Source of the DNA: Thioploca ingrica
GTDB lineage: Bacteria > Pseudomonadota > Gammaproteobacteria > Beggiatoales > Beggiatoaceae
NCBI GenBank assembly: GCA_000828835.1
Contig: AP014633.1
Span: forward strand, 248,001 to 312,000
Direction: 5' to 3'
DNA length: 64,000 nucleotides
Part shown: piece by piece, positions 23,935 through 31,329 of the stretch
Numbering within the stretch: position 1 is the stretch's first letter
Layout of the letters: every line of letters begins with the position of its first letter
Program-made: the position numbers and the translations under genes
Notes under the pieces: model-generated
What the model was told of the DNA's origin: nothing
What the model saw: the letters and a program-made list of their open reading frames with translations, nothing else
The model's database searches: none

Positions 23935-24894
23935 ATGGAATTTGAACAATTTATTGATCATCCCTCCGGTTTTCTCGCGTTATCGCCACACAACCAGCGG
24001 TTTACAGTCACAAATTTACCCGGATTTATCGCTTATCGTGAGCAAGGTCAACATTGGATCAGCTTTGGCGGGGTTCATGCACCGGTTGATGCCCGAACTG
24101 AATTACTGCGACAGTTCTTGACTCAAGCTCAACAACAGCGGCGTAAGGTGTTGGCGGTGCAGGTTCGGCAAAATCAAGTACCACTGTTTCAACAATTCCC
24201 GGCGACTATCAATCAACTCGGCAGTAATTTCAGCCTCAGTTTAAAAAACTACAATTTAGCCGGAACGCGCAAGATGAAACTCCGTCATAAAATCAAACAA
24301 GCTCAGCAAGCCGGTTTACACGTAGTGGAGATTGGAGCAGAGTTACCCAAAGATGAGGCGACCTTTGCGCAGTTATTTGAAATCAGCAATCACTGGCTGG
24401 CGGCGAAGCGGAAAAAAGAGTTGAATTTCATGATTGGGGAAATTGGTACGCCGGCGGAAACACAACGCCGTATTTTTGTGACGCTTAACGCCAGCAACCA
24501 GCCGATTGGCTTTATCACTTATGTTCCCGCTTGGGGAGAACGTCCAGGTTACTTACATGATTTGACTCGCCGCTTACCCAATGCGCCACCTGGGGCGATG
24601 GAATTGTGTAATATCCGAGCGTTGCAACGTCTACAAGCCGAAGGCGTTGCTTGGTTACACTTCGGTTTTACGCCTTTTATCGTCGAAGCACCCGAATTAC
24701 CTGATGCCAATCGAATAATGGCGCGGTTAGTACGCTGGCTTCGTCAATATGGTCGGGTAATTTATCCCGCTGCCAGTCAAGCTGCCTATAAATTAAAATG
24801 GGGAATCGATAGCATCGAACCAGAATATATCATCGGTTTCCCTTTATCCTTTCGAGCGATTTGGGATTTGTTAGTTTTGACGAGATCCCTTTAA
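23935..24894 (+). CDS. DUF2156 / MprF-type GNAT-fold transferase
   Basis: A 319-residue cytoplasmic protein that resembles the DUF2156 catalytic domain of MprF-type lysyl-/alanyl-phosphatidylglycerol synthases. Landmarks: FRVTNLPGFIAYREQG-like N-terminal strands, the RKMKLRHKIKQAQQAG basic helix near residue 114, PIGFITYVPAWG, and LHDLTRRLPNAPPGAMEL, the RR...P.G.mE pattern typical of the family. The membrane flippase half of MprF is absent. Such enzymes use aminoacyl-tRNA or acyl donors to modify lipid headgroups or amines. Next to an amine-forming enzyme and a lipid kinase, an amide-forming role on a lipid is plausible but unproven. Confidence 0.8.
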   Translation: MEFEQFIDHPSGFLALSPHNQRFTVTNLPGFIAYREQGQHWISFGGVHAPVDARTELLRQFLTQAQQQRRKVLAVQVRQNQVPLFQQFPATINQLGSNFSLSLKNYNLAGTRKMKLRHKIKQAQQAGLHVVEIGAELPKDEATFAQLFEISNHWLAAKRKKELNFMIGEIGTPAETQRRIFVTLNASNQPIGFITYVPAWGERPGYLHDLTRRLPNAPPGAMELCNIRALQRLQAEGVAWLHFGFTPFIVEAPELPDANRIMARLVRWLRQYGRVIYPAASQAAYKLKWGIDSIEPEYIIGFPLSFRAIWDLLVLTRSL

Positions 24895-24908
24895 ATGTGG
24901 AGCTAAAA

Positions 24909-25805
24909 ATGCGCACTCGGATTATTCTCAATCCCACGGCGGGTGCAGGTCGAGCCGCTAAACGCTTACAAGCGCTACGGCCGTTGCTAGAAAATCATTG
25001 GCGTCATATCGATTGGCAACAGAGTCGCAGTGCTCAACATCTCACCGACCTCGCCACCGAAGCCGCTCAAGCCGGTTATGAGCAAGTTATTGTCGCCGGG
25101 GGTGACGGCACCGTCCATTTTGTCGCTAATGGATTAGTGGGGAGCCATACCGCTTTGGGCATTTTACCGCTGGGCACCGGTAATGATATCGCTGTGAACG
25201 TGGGGCTACCTCGAAATATCGAAGCGGCAGCTCGGGTGCTCATTCAAGGACATCGAGGCTACTTTGATGTCGTTCAAGCTGGAACAACTCGATTTTATTA
25301 CTGTGTACTGGGAATGGGTATGGATACGCTTGCCTTACAGCGAATCAATGCGTCATGCTTACCGCGAGGCAAATTGATGTACAGCGGCTATGCGCTACGC
25401 ACTTTGCTTGACTATCAATCCCAATGGTTAACCATTCAAGGCGATGGGATTCAATTTAGTGGGCTAGTGACCTTTGTTGCCGTAGCGAACACAGCGACTT
25501 ATGCGGGCGGGATTCCGATTGCACCGGGTGCGCGAGTAGATGATGGTTATTTGGATGTTTGCATCATTCCGGCGATGCCGCTGCTCAAAAGTTTGAGGTG
25601 CTTTGGTCGCTTGCTGAAGGCTAATCATGTGCATATGCCCGAAGTTTTATACAAACCGAGTACGACACTCCAATTAACCAGTAAATCTCCGTTGCCCATT
25701 ACCCTAGACGGAGAATTAACCGATTTAACCACCCCTTTAACAGTCAAGATATTACCCAAAGCGTTGTCAATTTTAGGGGGAACGCCACGAGGTCAATCTT
25801 TATGA
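24909..25805 (+). CDS. Diacylglycerol/sphingosine-kinase-family lipid kinase
   Basis: A 298-residue lipid kinase of the DagK/YegS/LCB5 family, which transfers ATP phosphate to a lipid hydroxyl. It begins MRTRIILNPTAGAGRAAKR, has the nucleotide motif VAGGDGTVH (near residue 60), LPLGTGNDIAVNVGLP (about 85) and the late DGELTD. I start at the ATG at 24909 with GGAG seven bases upstream; the longer frame from 24861 overlaps the previous gene. It overlaps the next gene by 4 bases. It may phosphorylate the amino-lipid made by this operon, as sphingosine kinases do for a long-chain base; that is inference. Confidence 0.9.
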   Translation: MRTRIILNPTAGAGRAAKRLQALRPLLENHWRHIDWQQSRSAQHLTDLATEAAQAGYEQVIVAGGDGTVHFVANGLVGSHTALGILPLGTGNDIAVNVGLPRNIEAAARVLIQGHRGYFDVVQAGTTRFYYCVLGMGMDTLALQRINASCLPRGKLMYSGYALRTLLDYQSQWLTIQGDGIQFSGLVTFVAVANTATYAGGIPIAPGARVDDGYLDVCIIPAMPLLKSLRCFGRLLKANHVHMPEVLYKPSTTLQLTSKSPLPITLDGELTDLTTPLTVKILPKALSILGGTPRGQSL

Positions 25806-26980
25806 ATCACACTCAAGACGCAGATGTTATCATCGTTGGTGCTGGCATTGCTGGCTCTGGGCTAGCTTGCGCGCTGGCACGTTATAATTTACGAATTTTA
25901 TTGCTAGAAAAACGGCGCCGTTTAGGCAGTATTCATCGTGGCGACAGCTTAGTACCAAAAAATACCGCCTTGTTAGCCAAGTGGGGAATCTTGGAGGCTT
26001 TCATTCAAGCCGGTGCTGAACCGATCACCCACATGGAATTACATCATCACCGTCATGGACGCATCTACCGCGCCCCGTTATTAGCCGGTTCTTCACCCTA
26101 TCTGGTGTTACCTCATGCCAAGATTGAAAAAACCTTATTAGAACAAGCGTTAGCCACCGGTAAAGTTAATTTAGTCCAACCCGCTAAAGCTTTGAATTTA
26201 ATTCATCGTGACCAACTAGCTATCGGTGGAATTCGTTACCAAGATGAACAAGGTACTCACGAAGTGTATGCGCCGATCGTCGTGGGTGCGGATGGCCATA
26301 AATCAATTATCCGCGAACAAATCGGTGTTGAAGTGGATGCTTATCACTATGACCATGCTTATTTTGGTTTAGAAGCGCAACGTCCCACTCACTACGAGAA
26401 CGCCATGCGGGTACAGTTACATCCAGAGGGTGGCGTGTTGTTGATGCCTCGACCTGACCGAGTTGGTGTAGGCATGTTAGTCGCCGCCAATAGTTCCAAT
26501 TACTGGTTAAAGTTACCGGATGCGGAACTCACTCAAATTCTAGTTAGTCGCGCACCAATTCTCGAAGGAATGCCGCTATACCGAGAAGGTTCCCATGTTT
26601 ACTCCCTAGTACGCAGCCATGCTAAACGTTATTGGCTTGAGGGTGCCGTCATCATTGGCGATGCGGCTCATACCACTAATCCAACTGCCGGGCAAGGAAT
26701 GGCGATGGCATTAAGCGATGCCGGTGCGCTGGCAGAACAAATTGGCCCGGTGCTGGCGGCGGGTGAGACTACCTTGACCAATGCCCTCACTCAATATGGA
26801 CAGCAGCAGTGGTCAGTTAATCAAAAGTTAGTTCGCTCTTCCCACCGACTAGCGCTAGTCTATGCCAAACGCGGTCCATTTTGGCATCGGTTAAAAACGA
26901 CCGGAATAAAATTATTGGCCAACCCGTTAGCAGTGAGCTTGACTCGTCCGGTGATTGCTTCGTTTTTGGAGAGTGCTTAA
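25802..26980 (+). CDS. FAD-dependent monooxygenase (UbiH/PHBH type)
   Basis: A 392-residue flavin monooxygenase. Motifs: VIIVGAGIAGSGLACALARY (residues 9-28) for FAD binding, VVGADGHKSIIREQIG (about 160, the DG motif for FAD/NADPH), and IIGDAAHTTNPTAGQGMAMA (about 282, the GD motif). No membrane anchor is obvious. It is the last gene of the operon, joined to the lipid kinase by ATGA. UbiH-like enzymes hydroxylate rings; others oxidise squalene- or geranylgeranyl-type lipids. The substrate here is unknown. Confidence 0.88.
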   Translation: MNHTQDADVIIVGAGIAGSGLACALARYNLRILLLEKRRRLGSIHRGDSLVPKNTALLAKWGILEAFIQAGAEPITHMELHHHRHGRIYRAPLLAGSSPYLVLPHAKIEKTLLEQALATGKVNLVQPAKALNLIHRDQLAIGGIRYQDEQGTHEVYAPIVVGADGHKSIIREQIGVEVDAYHYDHAYFGLEAQRPTHYENAMRVQLHPEGGVLLMPRPDRVGVGMLVAANSSNYWLKLPDAELTQILVSRAPILEGMPLYREGSHVYSLVRSHAKRYWLEGAVIIGDAAHTTNPTAGQGMAMALSDAGALAEQIGPVLAAGETTLTNALTQYGQQQWSVNQKLVRSSHRLALVYAKRGPFWHRLKTTGIKLLANPLAVSLTRPVIASFLESA

Positions 26981-27051
26981 AGAAGAGACCCAATATCTAG
27001 GTAGATTAACTGTTAAGTGGGTAACACTGCACTTTTGCCCACCTTACTTAG

Positions 27052-27303
27052 CTACGGTTCATCTTTAAATAACTGTTCAATGACTTCTTCTTTACTCATT
27101 TGAAAATGTTGGGCTACATCCGTTAGAATAACTGATAACGTACCAACACGTAGAGCATTGTGTTGTGGAATAGTCATATGATGCTCACCCATTTCAAGGG
27201 TAGTTAAACGGATATGGCTACCCGTTTGACGAGTTACTTGATATCCAAAGATTTTAAGCAAATAGATTAACCTTTGCCCAGATAGGTTACGTGGTAATCT
27301 CAT
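27052..27303 (-). CDS. hicA: HicA-type mRNA interferase toxin
   Basis: An 83-residue HicA-like toxin. It has the double-stranded-RNA-binding-like fold signature: LIYLLKIFGYQVTRQTGSHIRL with the catalytic His in GSH, then MTIPQHNALRVGTLSVIL, the usual H-x2-TIPxHxxLxxGTL pattern. It cleaves mRNA and is neutralised by HicB. Its start overlaps the upstream antitoxin stop by 4 bases. Here the antitoxin comes first, the reverse of the classical hicAB order but common. Confidence 0.88.
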   Translation of the reverse strand: MRLPRNLSGQRLIYLLKIFGYQVTRQTGSHIRLTTLEMGEHHMTIPQHNALRVGTLSVILTDVAQHFQMSKEEVIEQLFKDEP

Positions 27304-27506
27304 GCGGCAATAATCTCCTCGCGGACAAAATGTAACCGAATGAGCTTAGGTCGGTCAGGCTCTTCAAAGTGGCAGTGTACCGCGTCACGTACTTGATCAT
27401 ATAAATTAGCTAAGTTATCAACTTCCGTATAAATTGAAGTACCGATTGCCCGAGCGATATAGCCCCCTTCAGCGGCTTCTTCTATGACAAAAATTAGTTC
27501 ATTCAT
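27300..27506 (-). CDS. hicB: HicB-like antitoxin
   Basis: A 68-residue acidic protein: MNELIFVIEEAAEGGYIARA, then the DNLANLYDQVRDAVHCHF helix. The partial RNase-H-like HicB fold (EEAxEGGYxAxA...) is recognisable. The C-terminal DNA-binding domain of larger HicB proteins is missing, so this is the short form. I start at 27506 with AGGATATT upstream; a longer frame from 27569 lacks a ribosome-binding site. Confidence 0.82.
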   Translation of the reverse strand: MNELIFVIEEAAEGGYIARAIGTSIYTEVDNLANLYDQVRDAVHCHFEEPDRPKLIRLHFVREEIIAA

Positions 27507-27701
27507 AGGTAATATCCTGTTTAAAACTAAAAATAGCAAGTTGGGTACGTTAGAATCAAAGTAACGCACTGACCAATAGTAATCAATTTGAGGTGTTATT
27601 AAAAGGAACAGTGTATTACGCTACACTAATGTACCCTCTTCTCGCTCGCTACCAAATTTTACTGGGTCATATCTGCATACAATAGCTTCTGCTAATAGGC
27701 A

Positions 27702-27722
27702 TTACCAAGCAAAGCTTGGTAA
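27702..27722. repeat. Perfect short palindrome
   Basis: TTACCAAGC, AAA, GCTTGGTAA: 9-bp perfect arms, followed by CGAG. It resembles the CGTTCCC-type hairpin at 35534-35563. It lies between convergent or parallel units (MFS end and the HicB promoter side) and may act as a transcription stop or simply be a dispersed repeat. Confidence 0.75.
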
Positions 27723-27775
27723 CGAGTGACTATTGAGTGATGGGTTATGCTATCAAGGAAACGTTAGGTTACGAC

Positions 27776-28984
27776 TCAGATTACCTGATAGCGGGTGAGT
27801 GCAAAAGAAAAGTATAAAATATTCACTAACATGATAGCGTATGGAAAACCATCAACTCCAAAAGTGTCCATAGCAACGCCAATCATGAGGATACCTATCG
27901 TTCCTCCAACGTTGTCCATCACTGAATAGGCAGCAGTCGCGGTGATTAATTCATTTTTGAATCGTTCTCCAATAACGGCAAGACAGATGGAATACAATGC
28001 CCCAGTTACGCCTCCCCAAATTAACATCAATATCCAAACTTGGTAGTTGACGTAAATCGCAATCGGTAAATAAACTGCACAAGCCATATTCAAAAAAATA
28101 ATAATGATCACTACATAGCGTCTATCAAGAAAATCAGAAAGCCATCCTAAAGGAGCGTCAAACAATAATGCGCCTAGAATGAATGCCGTATATAAAAATG
28201 AAGCTCCTTCCAGAGAAAACCCGTTATGCTTCCCATAGAGTACGATAAAGGAAGAGGCTCCAAAGTGGGATGCGGCACCCACTGCCACAGCAAACATGAT
28301 GGCCGGGGAGAACCGAATCAGTTGTAGCAGGTTGCTGGATTGGGATTGTTGATATAAAGGAATAAAAGGAACAACAAATATTATCGGAATAGTCGCGAGT
28401 AAACTGATTCCGGCACTCACGACAAAAGGTAATTGTAAGGGAACATTCACTAAAATTTTAGAAATCCAGAGGTGATCTAATAAACTCGGGTTGAGTAACT
28501 CAATCAATTGGAGGATCACCGGCCCCGTTGCTAAACCCAAAGAAATAGATACTCCAAACAAAGCGACTGTCAAGCCTCGATATTTGTTTAAGGAAATACT
28601 ATTCACCCCGATTTGTAACAAGACTAAAAAGAGAAACATGCCAATTCCATAAATCAGCACTAAAATGAACCAACGGAATTCATCAGAAACGTAAGAGAGC
28701 AAGATTGCGGTAGGAACGCACAAGAAGGTGGAAAGAATAAACCCCCTTAACAATCCTACGGTAGTCAATAACTGGGGTAGAAAGAAACACATGGGAATGG
28801 CTATCGCTGTTTCTGCGGACATAATGATACCAATTAGAGTATTACTGAAGCCATAAGCTTCCATGGTAGTGGGAAAAATGATGGCGTTCATTCCTACCGG
28901 TACCGAAGCCAAAAAAGCACTTAAAATACTGATAACCATGCTTATTGAGCTTTTTTTATATAAAAATGATAACATTGGGATCAC
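27776..28984 (-). CDS. MFS transporter
   Basis: A 402-residue major facilitator with 12 hydrophobic segments. It has the loop-2/3-like stretch and the central LGWLSDFLDRRYVVII segment, a G-x-L-[SA]-D-x-x-x-R-R motif between TM8 and TM9. Its substrate is unknown. The GTG at 28984 and the ATG at 28975 are both possible starts and neither has a strong ribosome-binding site. Stand-alone gene; no obvious operon partners. Confidence 0.88.
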   Translation of the reverse strand: MIPMLSFLYKKSSISMVISILSAFLASVPVGMNAIIFPTTMEAYGFSNTLIGIIMSAETAIAIPMCFFLPQLLTTVGLLRGFILSTFLCVPTAILLSYVSDEFRWFILVLIYGIGMFLFLVLLQIGVNSISLNKYRGLTVALFGVSISLGLATGPVILQLIELLNPSLLDHLWISKILVNVPLQLPFVVSAGISLLATIPIIFVVPFIPLYQQSQSSNLLQLIRFSPAIMFAVAVGAASHFGASSFIVLYGKHNGFSLEGASFLYTAFILGALLFDAPLGWLSDFLDRRYVVIIIIFLNMACAVYLPIAIYVNYQVWILMLIWGGVTGALYSICLAVIGERFKNELITATAAYSVMDNVGGTIGILMIGVAMDTFGVDGFPYAIMLVNILYFSFALTRYQVI

Positions 28985-29097
28985 TGCTCAATGGGTTGGT
29001 AAATTGTGTTTTATTTAACTCTCCCTTTCTCAAGGAGCATCAGGGAAGTTGTAGTTCATCATCGATTTGTAAAAAGAACAATGGTTTCAGAACCTGG

Positions 29098-29129
29098 TCG
29101 GACACGCTTCGCTTTGTCCGACCTACATT
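29098..29129. repeat. Short palindromic dispersed repeat (GGACACGCTTCGCTTTGTCC)
   Basis: GGTCGGACACGCTTCGCTTT followed by GTCCGACCTACATT forms a hairpin with arms GTCGGACA/TGTCCGAC around a GCTTCGC core. It is identical in core to the arms of the cruciform at 23400-23482. It sits between the divergent-looking MFS and sensor genes. Confidence 0.85.
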
Positions 29130-29219
29130 CGGGGAGGTGAGATCCCCGTGAGCCTTTTCGATACGAGAGATGATTTTTAATGGTTTCCACTGACACGAGA
29201 ATGACGAGTAATGGAGCTA

Positions 29220-30344
29220 TTAAAGAATCGAACATGAATTATGCTTGTGCTGTTTTAGCTCTTTGATGAGCGATAAACGATTGTGGTTAACAATGCTGGA
29301 AAAATTACGGGTGAACCATACGAGAGAACCTATCACAAAAGTAATGAAAAAGCCGGCGACGATTGCCCGTATGGTGGCTCGCTTGATAGGCATAAGCCGT
29401 TTAAAATAGTTATCAGCGGTAATGTCCATGCCAAGTATGCCTACGAAACTGCCGTTATCATCGTAAAAAGGGACATAGGCACCAAAGAAAGTTCCCCATT
29501 GATCAATATAAGGCTCTTTTGTAACGATAGTGCTTTGTGTTCTCAGTGCTTCACCTAAAAGACCACTGGGGTCATCGTATTCTTGCATGATGTCTACACT
29601 ATCCTCCACGCCATCTCCATCTGCATCCCCTTTTGGGGTAGGATCTAAAATAAAATAGATCTTGTCGTTTTTAAGAATGACGGTGTAGATAAATTTGATT
29701 TGCTTATTGAGCGCTAAGATTTGAGCAAAAGGTTTGATAGCGTTCTGATAGGCTTTAGTCTCTTCTTGTTCTTTGTGGATGAAGGTGCGATGTAATTGGG
29801 GGTCGATAGTCGTTGTCATGGCCTGGGCTGCTCGCACCAATCCTTCACGAATTTCGTCTTTCTGTGCCTCCAAGGCGTGGTAAAAGATGAAGTAAGATGT
29901 CAAAAATATCGCAATAAATGTTACTGAACCGATGAAAAGTGCTTCTGTTAATGGATAGAACCGATAATTTTCAGCATACGTTTGGATGCCTTGACACTGC
30001 TGAAAATAGTTTCTTCTCATCGTAACAAGTATGACGTCATGATCACTGTCGGTGCTAGAGTCCCCTTTGTTTTCAGGAGTGGAAGAATCTTCAGCAAGTT
30101 GCTGATCGTCTGTATCAGGATGAAGTACCAATAACCTTCGAGTCATCCATCCGCCGACAATGATTCCTCCTATTAATAGGAGGGCAAAAGAGAAGATGCG
30201 AGCCTTACCCCAGAGAAAATTTTCAGTCACAACGCTCTGCACTTCTTTGGGTACCAGGGGTTGTTGTGCGTTACTGGTGTTCACTAAAAGAATAAAGCCG
30301 ATGGTCACCAAAAATTTAGATTTCATTTTCAAGTTTGACGGCAT
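29220..30344 (-). CDS. Membrane Cache-type sensor protein without an output domain
   Basis: A 374-residue protein. It has an N-terminal signal-like segment (about 8-26, ending NTSNAQ), a membrane segment at about 48-70 and another at about 125-148. A periplasmic ligand-binding domain of the Cache (PAS-like) class runs from about 165 to 325: IKFIYTVILKNDKIYFILDP, then YIDQWGTFFGAYVPFYDD and FVGILGMDITAD. A final membrane segment lies at 332-350. An EF-hand-like DADGDGVED (about residue 240) may bind calcium. Cache domains normally feed a kinase, GGDEF or chemotaxis module, but this protein ends about 25 residues after the last membrane segment, so it is either a truncated receptor or signals through a partner. 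Confidence 0.8.
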   Translation of the reverse strand: MPSNLKMKSKFLVTIGFILLVNTSNAQQPLVPKEVQSVVTENFLWGKARIFSFALLLIGGIIVGGWMTRRLLVLHPDTDDQQLAEDSSTPENKGDSSTDSDHDVILVTMRRNYFQQCQGIQTYAENYRFYPLTEALFIGSVTFIAIFLTSYFIFYHALEAQKDEIREGLVRAAQAMTTTIDPQLHRTFIHKEQEETKAYQNAIKPFAQILALNKQIKFIYTVILKNDKIYFILDPTPKGDADGDGVEDSVDIMQEYDDPSGLLGEALRTQSTIVTKEPYIDQWGTFFGAYVPFYDDNGSFVGILGMDITADNYFKRLMPIKRATIRAIVAGFFITFVIGSLVWFTRNFSSIVNHNRLSLIKELKQHKHNSCSIL

Positions 30345-31083
30345 TGTTCAATATGGTCACTTGTTATTTTTTATAACTGTCTTCCCCTTGTATTAATTCT
30401 TTCCGTGTAAAAGGAAAAGCCATCGATGTGAGAAAAATGCCCAAATTTTTTTGGTCAACGATTTCGTTTTCCTTTAACTAACTCCATCAGGTAGTTTGAA
30501 CACGGGATAGAATTAACTGCAAAATAATGCAAAGAAAATACCATAATTAATGAATTTGCCGAGGAGTGAAAAGAATTTTCAGGTTACAATTTACCCAGGA
30601 AATTGAGTGAGAAAGTCTTATTTAATTTTTAGAGTGGAAAAAGATCGAAGTTCTATAGACACATTGTGTATTTACATAGAGAATTTTATGCAATTTTATT
30701 AACTGGTTATACCGTAATAGGCGCTATGTCGCAACAAGGGGACTCCTTATGATCTTTAAATTATTCTCTTTTTTTCATCCGGCTAAATTCAGTACCCGTT
30801 CTTGGTGTTCTTCTAAATTCCAGCTATAGCTAATAAACCCTTTTAGATTCCGGTTTCAGTCTCCAAATTAATACTTTAGATGAATTTGATCCGGTTACTA
30901 ATCAATAATAGCTCGGTTCTCGATGATATTTAGATTCAGTTCCAAAAACAAACTATTATAAAATGGTGTAATCACTCTTGGCAGGTTTTCATTTGTTAAG
31001 TAGACTTAAATAAGTGACAAAAGATTTTTGACTTTGATTTCGTTGCAGTTAGTTATATATATTATTAATAGAGAGATAAAAAA
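30345..31083. other. Gene-poor AT-rich stretch before rpoZ
   Basis: About 740 bases with no convincing gene. An ATG at 30750 with AAGGGGAC-like upstream sequence opens only 26 codons. No tRNA-like or strong terminator structure is visible. The right end holds the likely rpoZ promoter; the left end is the control region of the Cache-type sensor. Confidence 0.5.
31028..31058 (+). promoter_or_regulatory. Possible sigma-70 promoter of rpoZ-spoT
   Basis: TTGACT at 31028-31033, then an 18-19 base spacer and TTATAT/GTTATA at 31052-31058, about 25 bases before the rpoZ start. The spacing is slightly long, so this is only a candidate. Confidence 0.35.
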
Positions 31084-31308
31084 ATGGCACGCCTTACCGT
31101 AGAAGATTGCTTAAAACATGTTAATAATCGTTTTAATCTGGTATTACTCGCCAGTAAACGTGCTCGTCAATTAGCGATGGGCGCAACACCTTTAGTCCCC
31201 GTTGAAAATGACAAACCAACCGTCGTCGCGTTGCGAGAAATCGCTGCCGGGAAAGTGACGCCGGAGAATTTTGAGAAACTCGATGCGGGGGTAAGTTCAC
31301 TCAGATAG
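31084..31308 (+). CDS. rpoZ: RNA polymerase omega subunit
   Basis: A 74-residue omega subunit, which helps fold beta-prime and, with it, forms a ppGpp-binding site on RNA polymerase. It begins [20 protein letters not shown] and has the conserved helix [12 protein letters not shown], followed by [20 protein letters not shown], as in Escherichia coli. The GAGAGAT ribosome-binding site is about ten bases upstream. It is 21 bases before spoT, the standard gammaproteobacterial gene pair, which ties polymerase assembly to the stringent response. Confidence 0.96.
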   Translation: MARLTVEDCLKHVNNRFNLVLLASKRARQLAMGATPLVPVENDKPTVVALREIAAGKVTPENFEKLDAGVSSLR

Positions 31309-31329
31309 GCTTAGTTTACCAATGCAGTT

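Noticed and set aside
30750-30830. Tiny open frame with a ribosome-binding-like site before rpoZ
   Set aside because: Only 26 codons with no recognisable pattern; one such frame is expected by chance.
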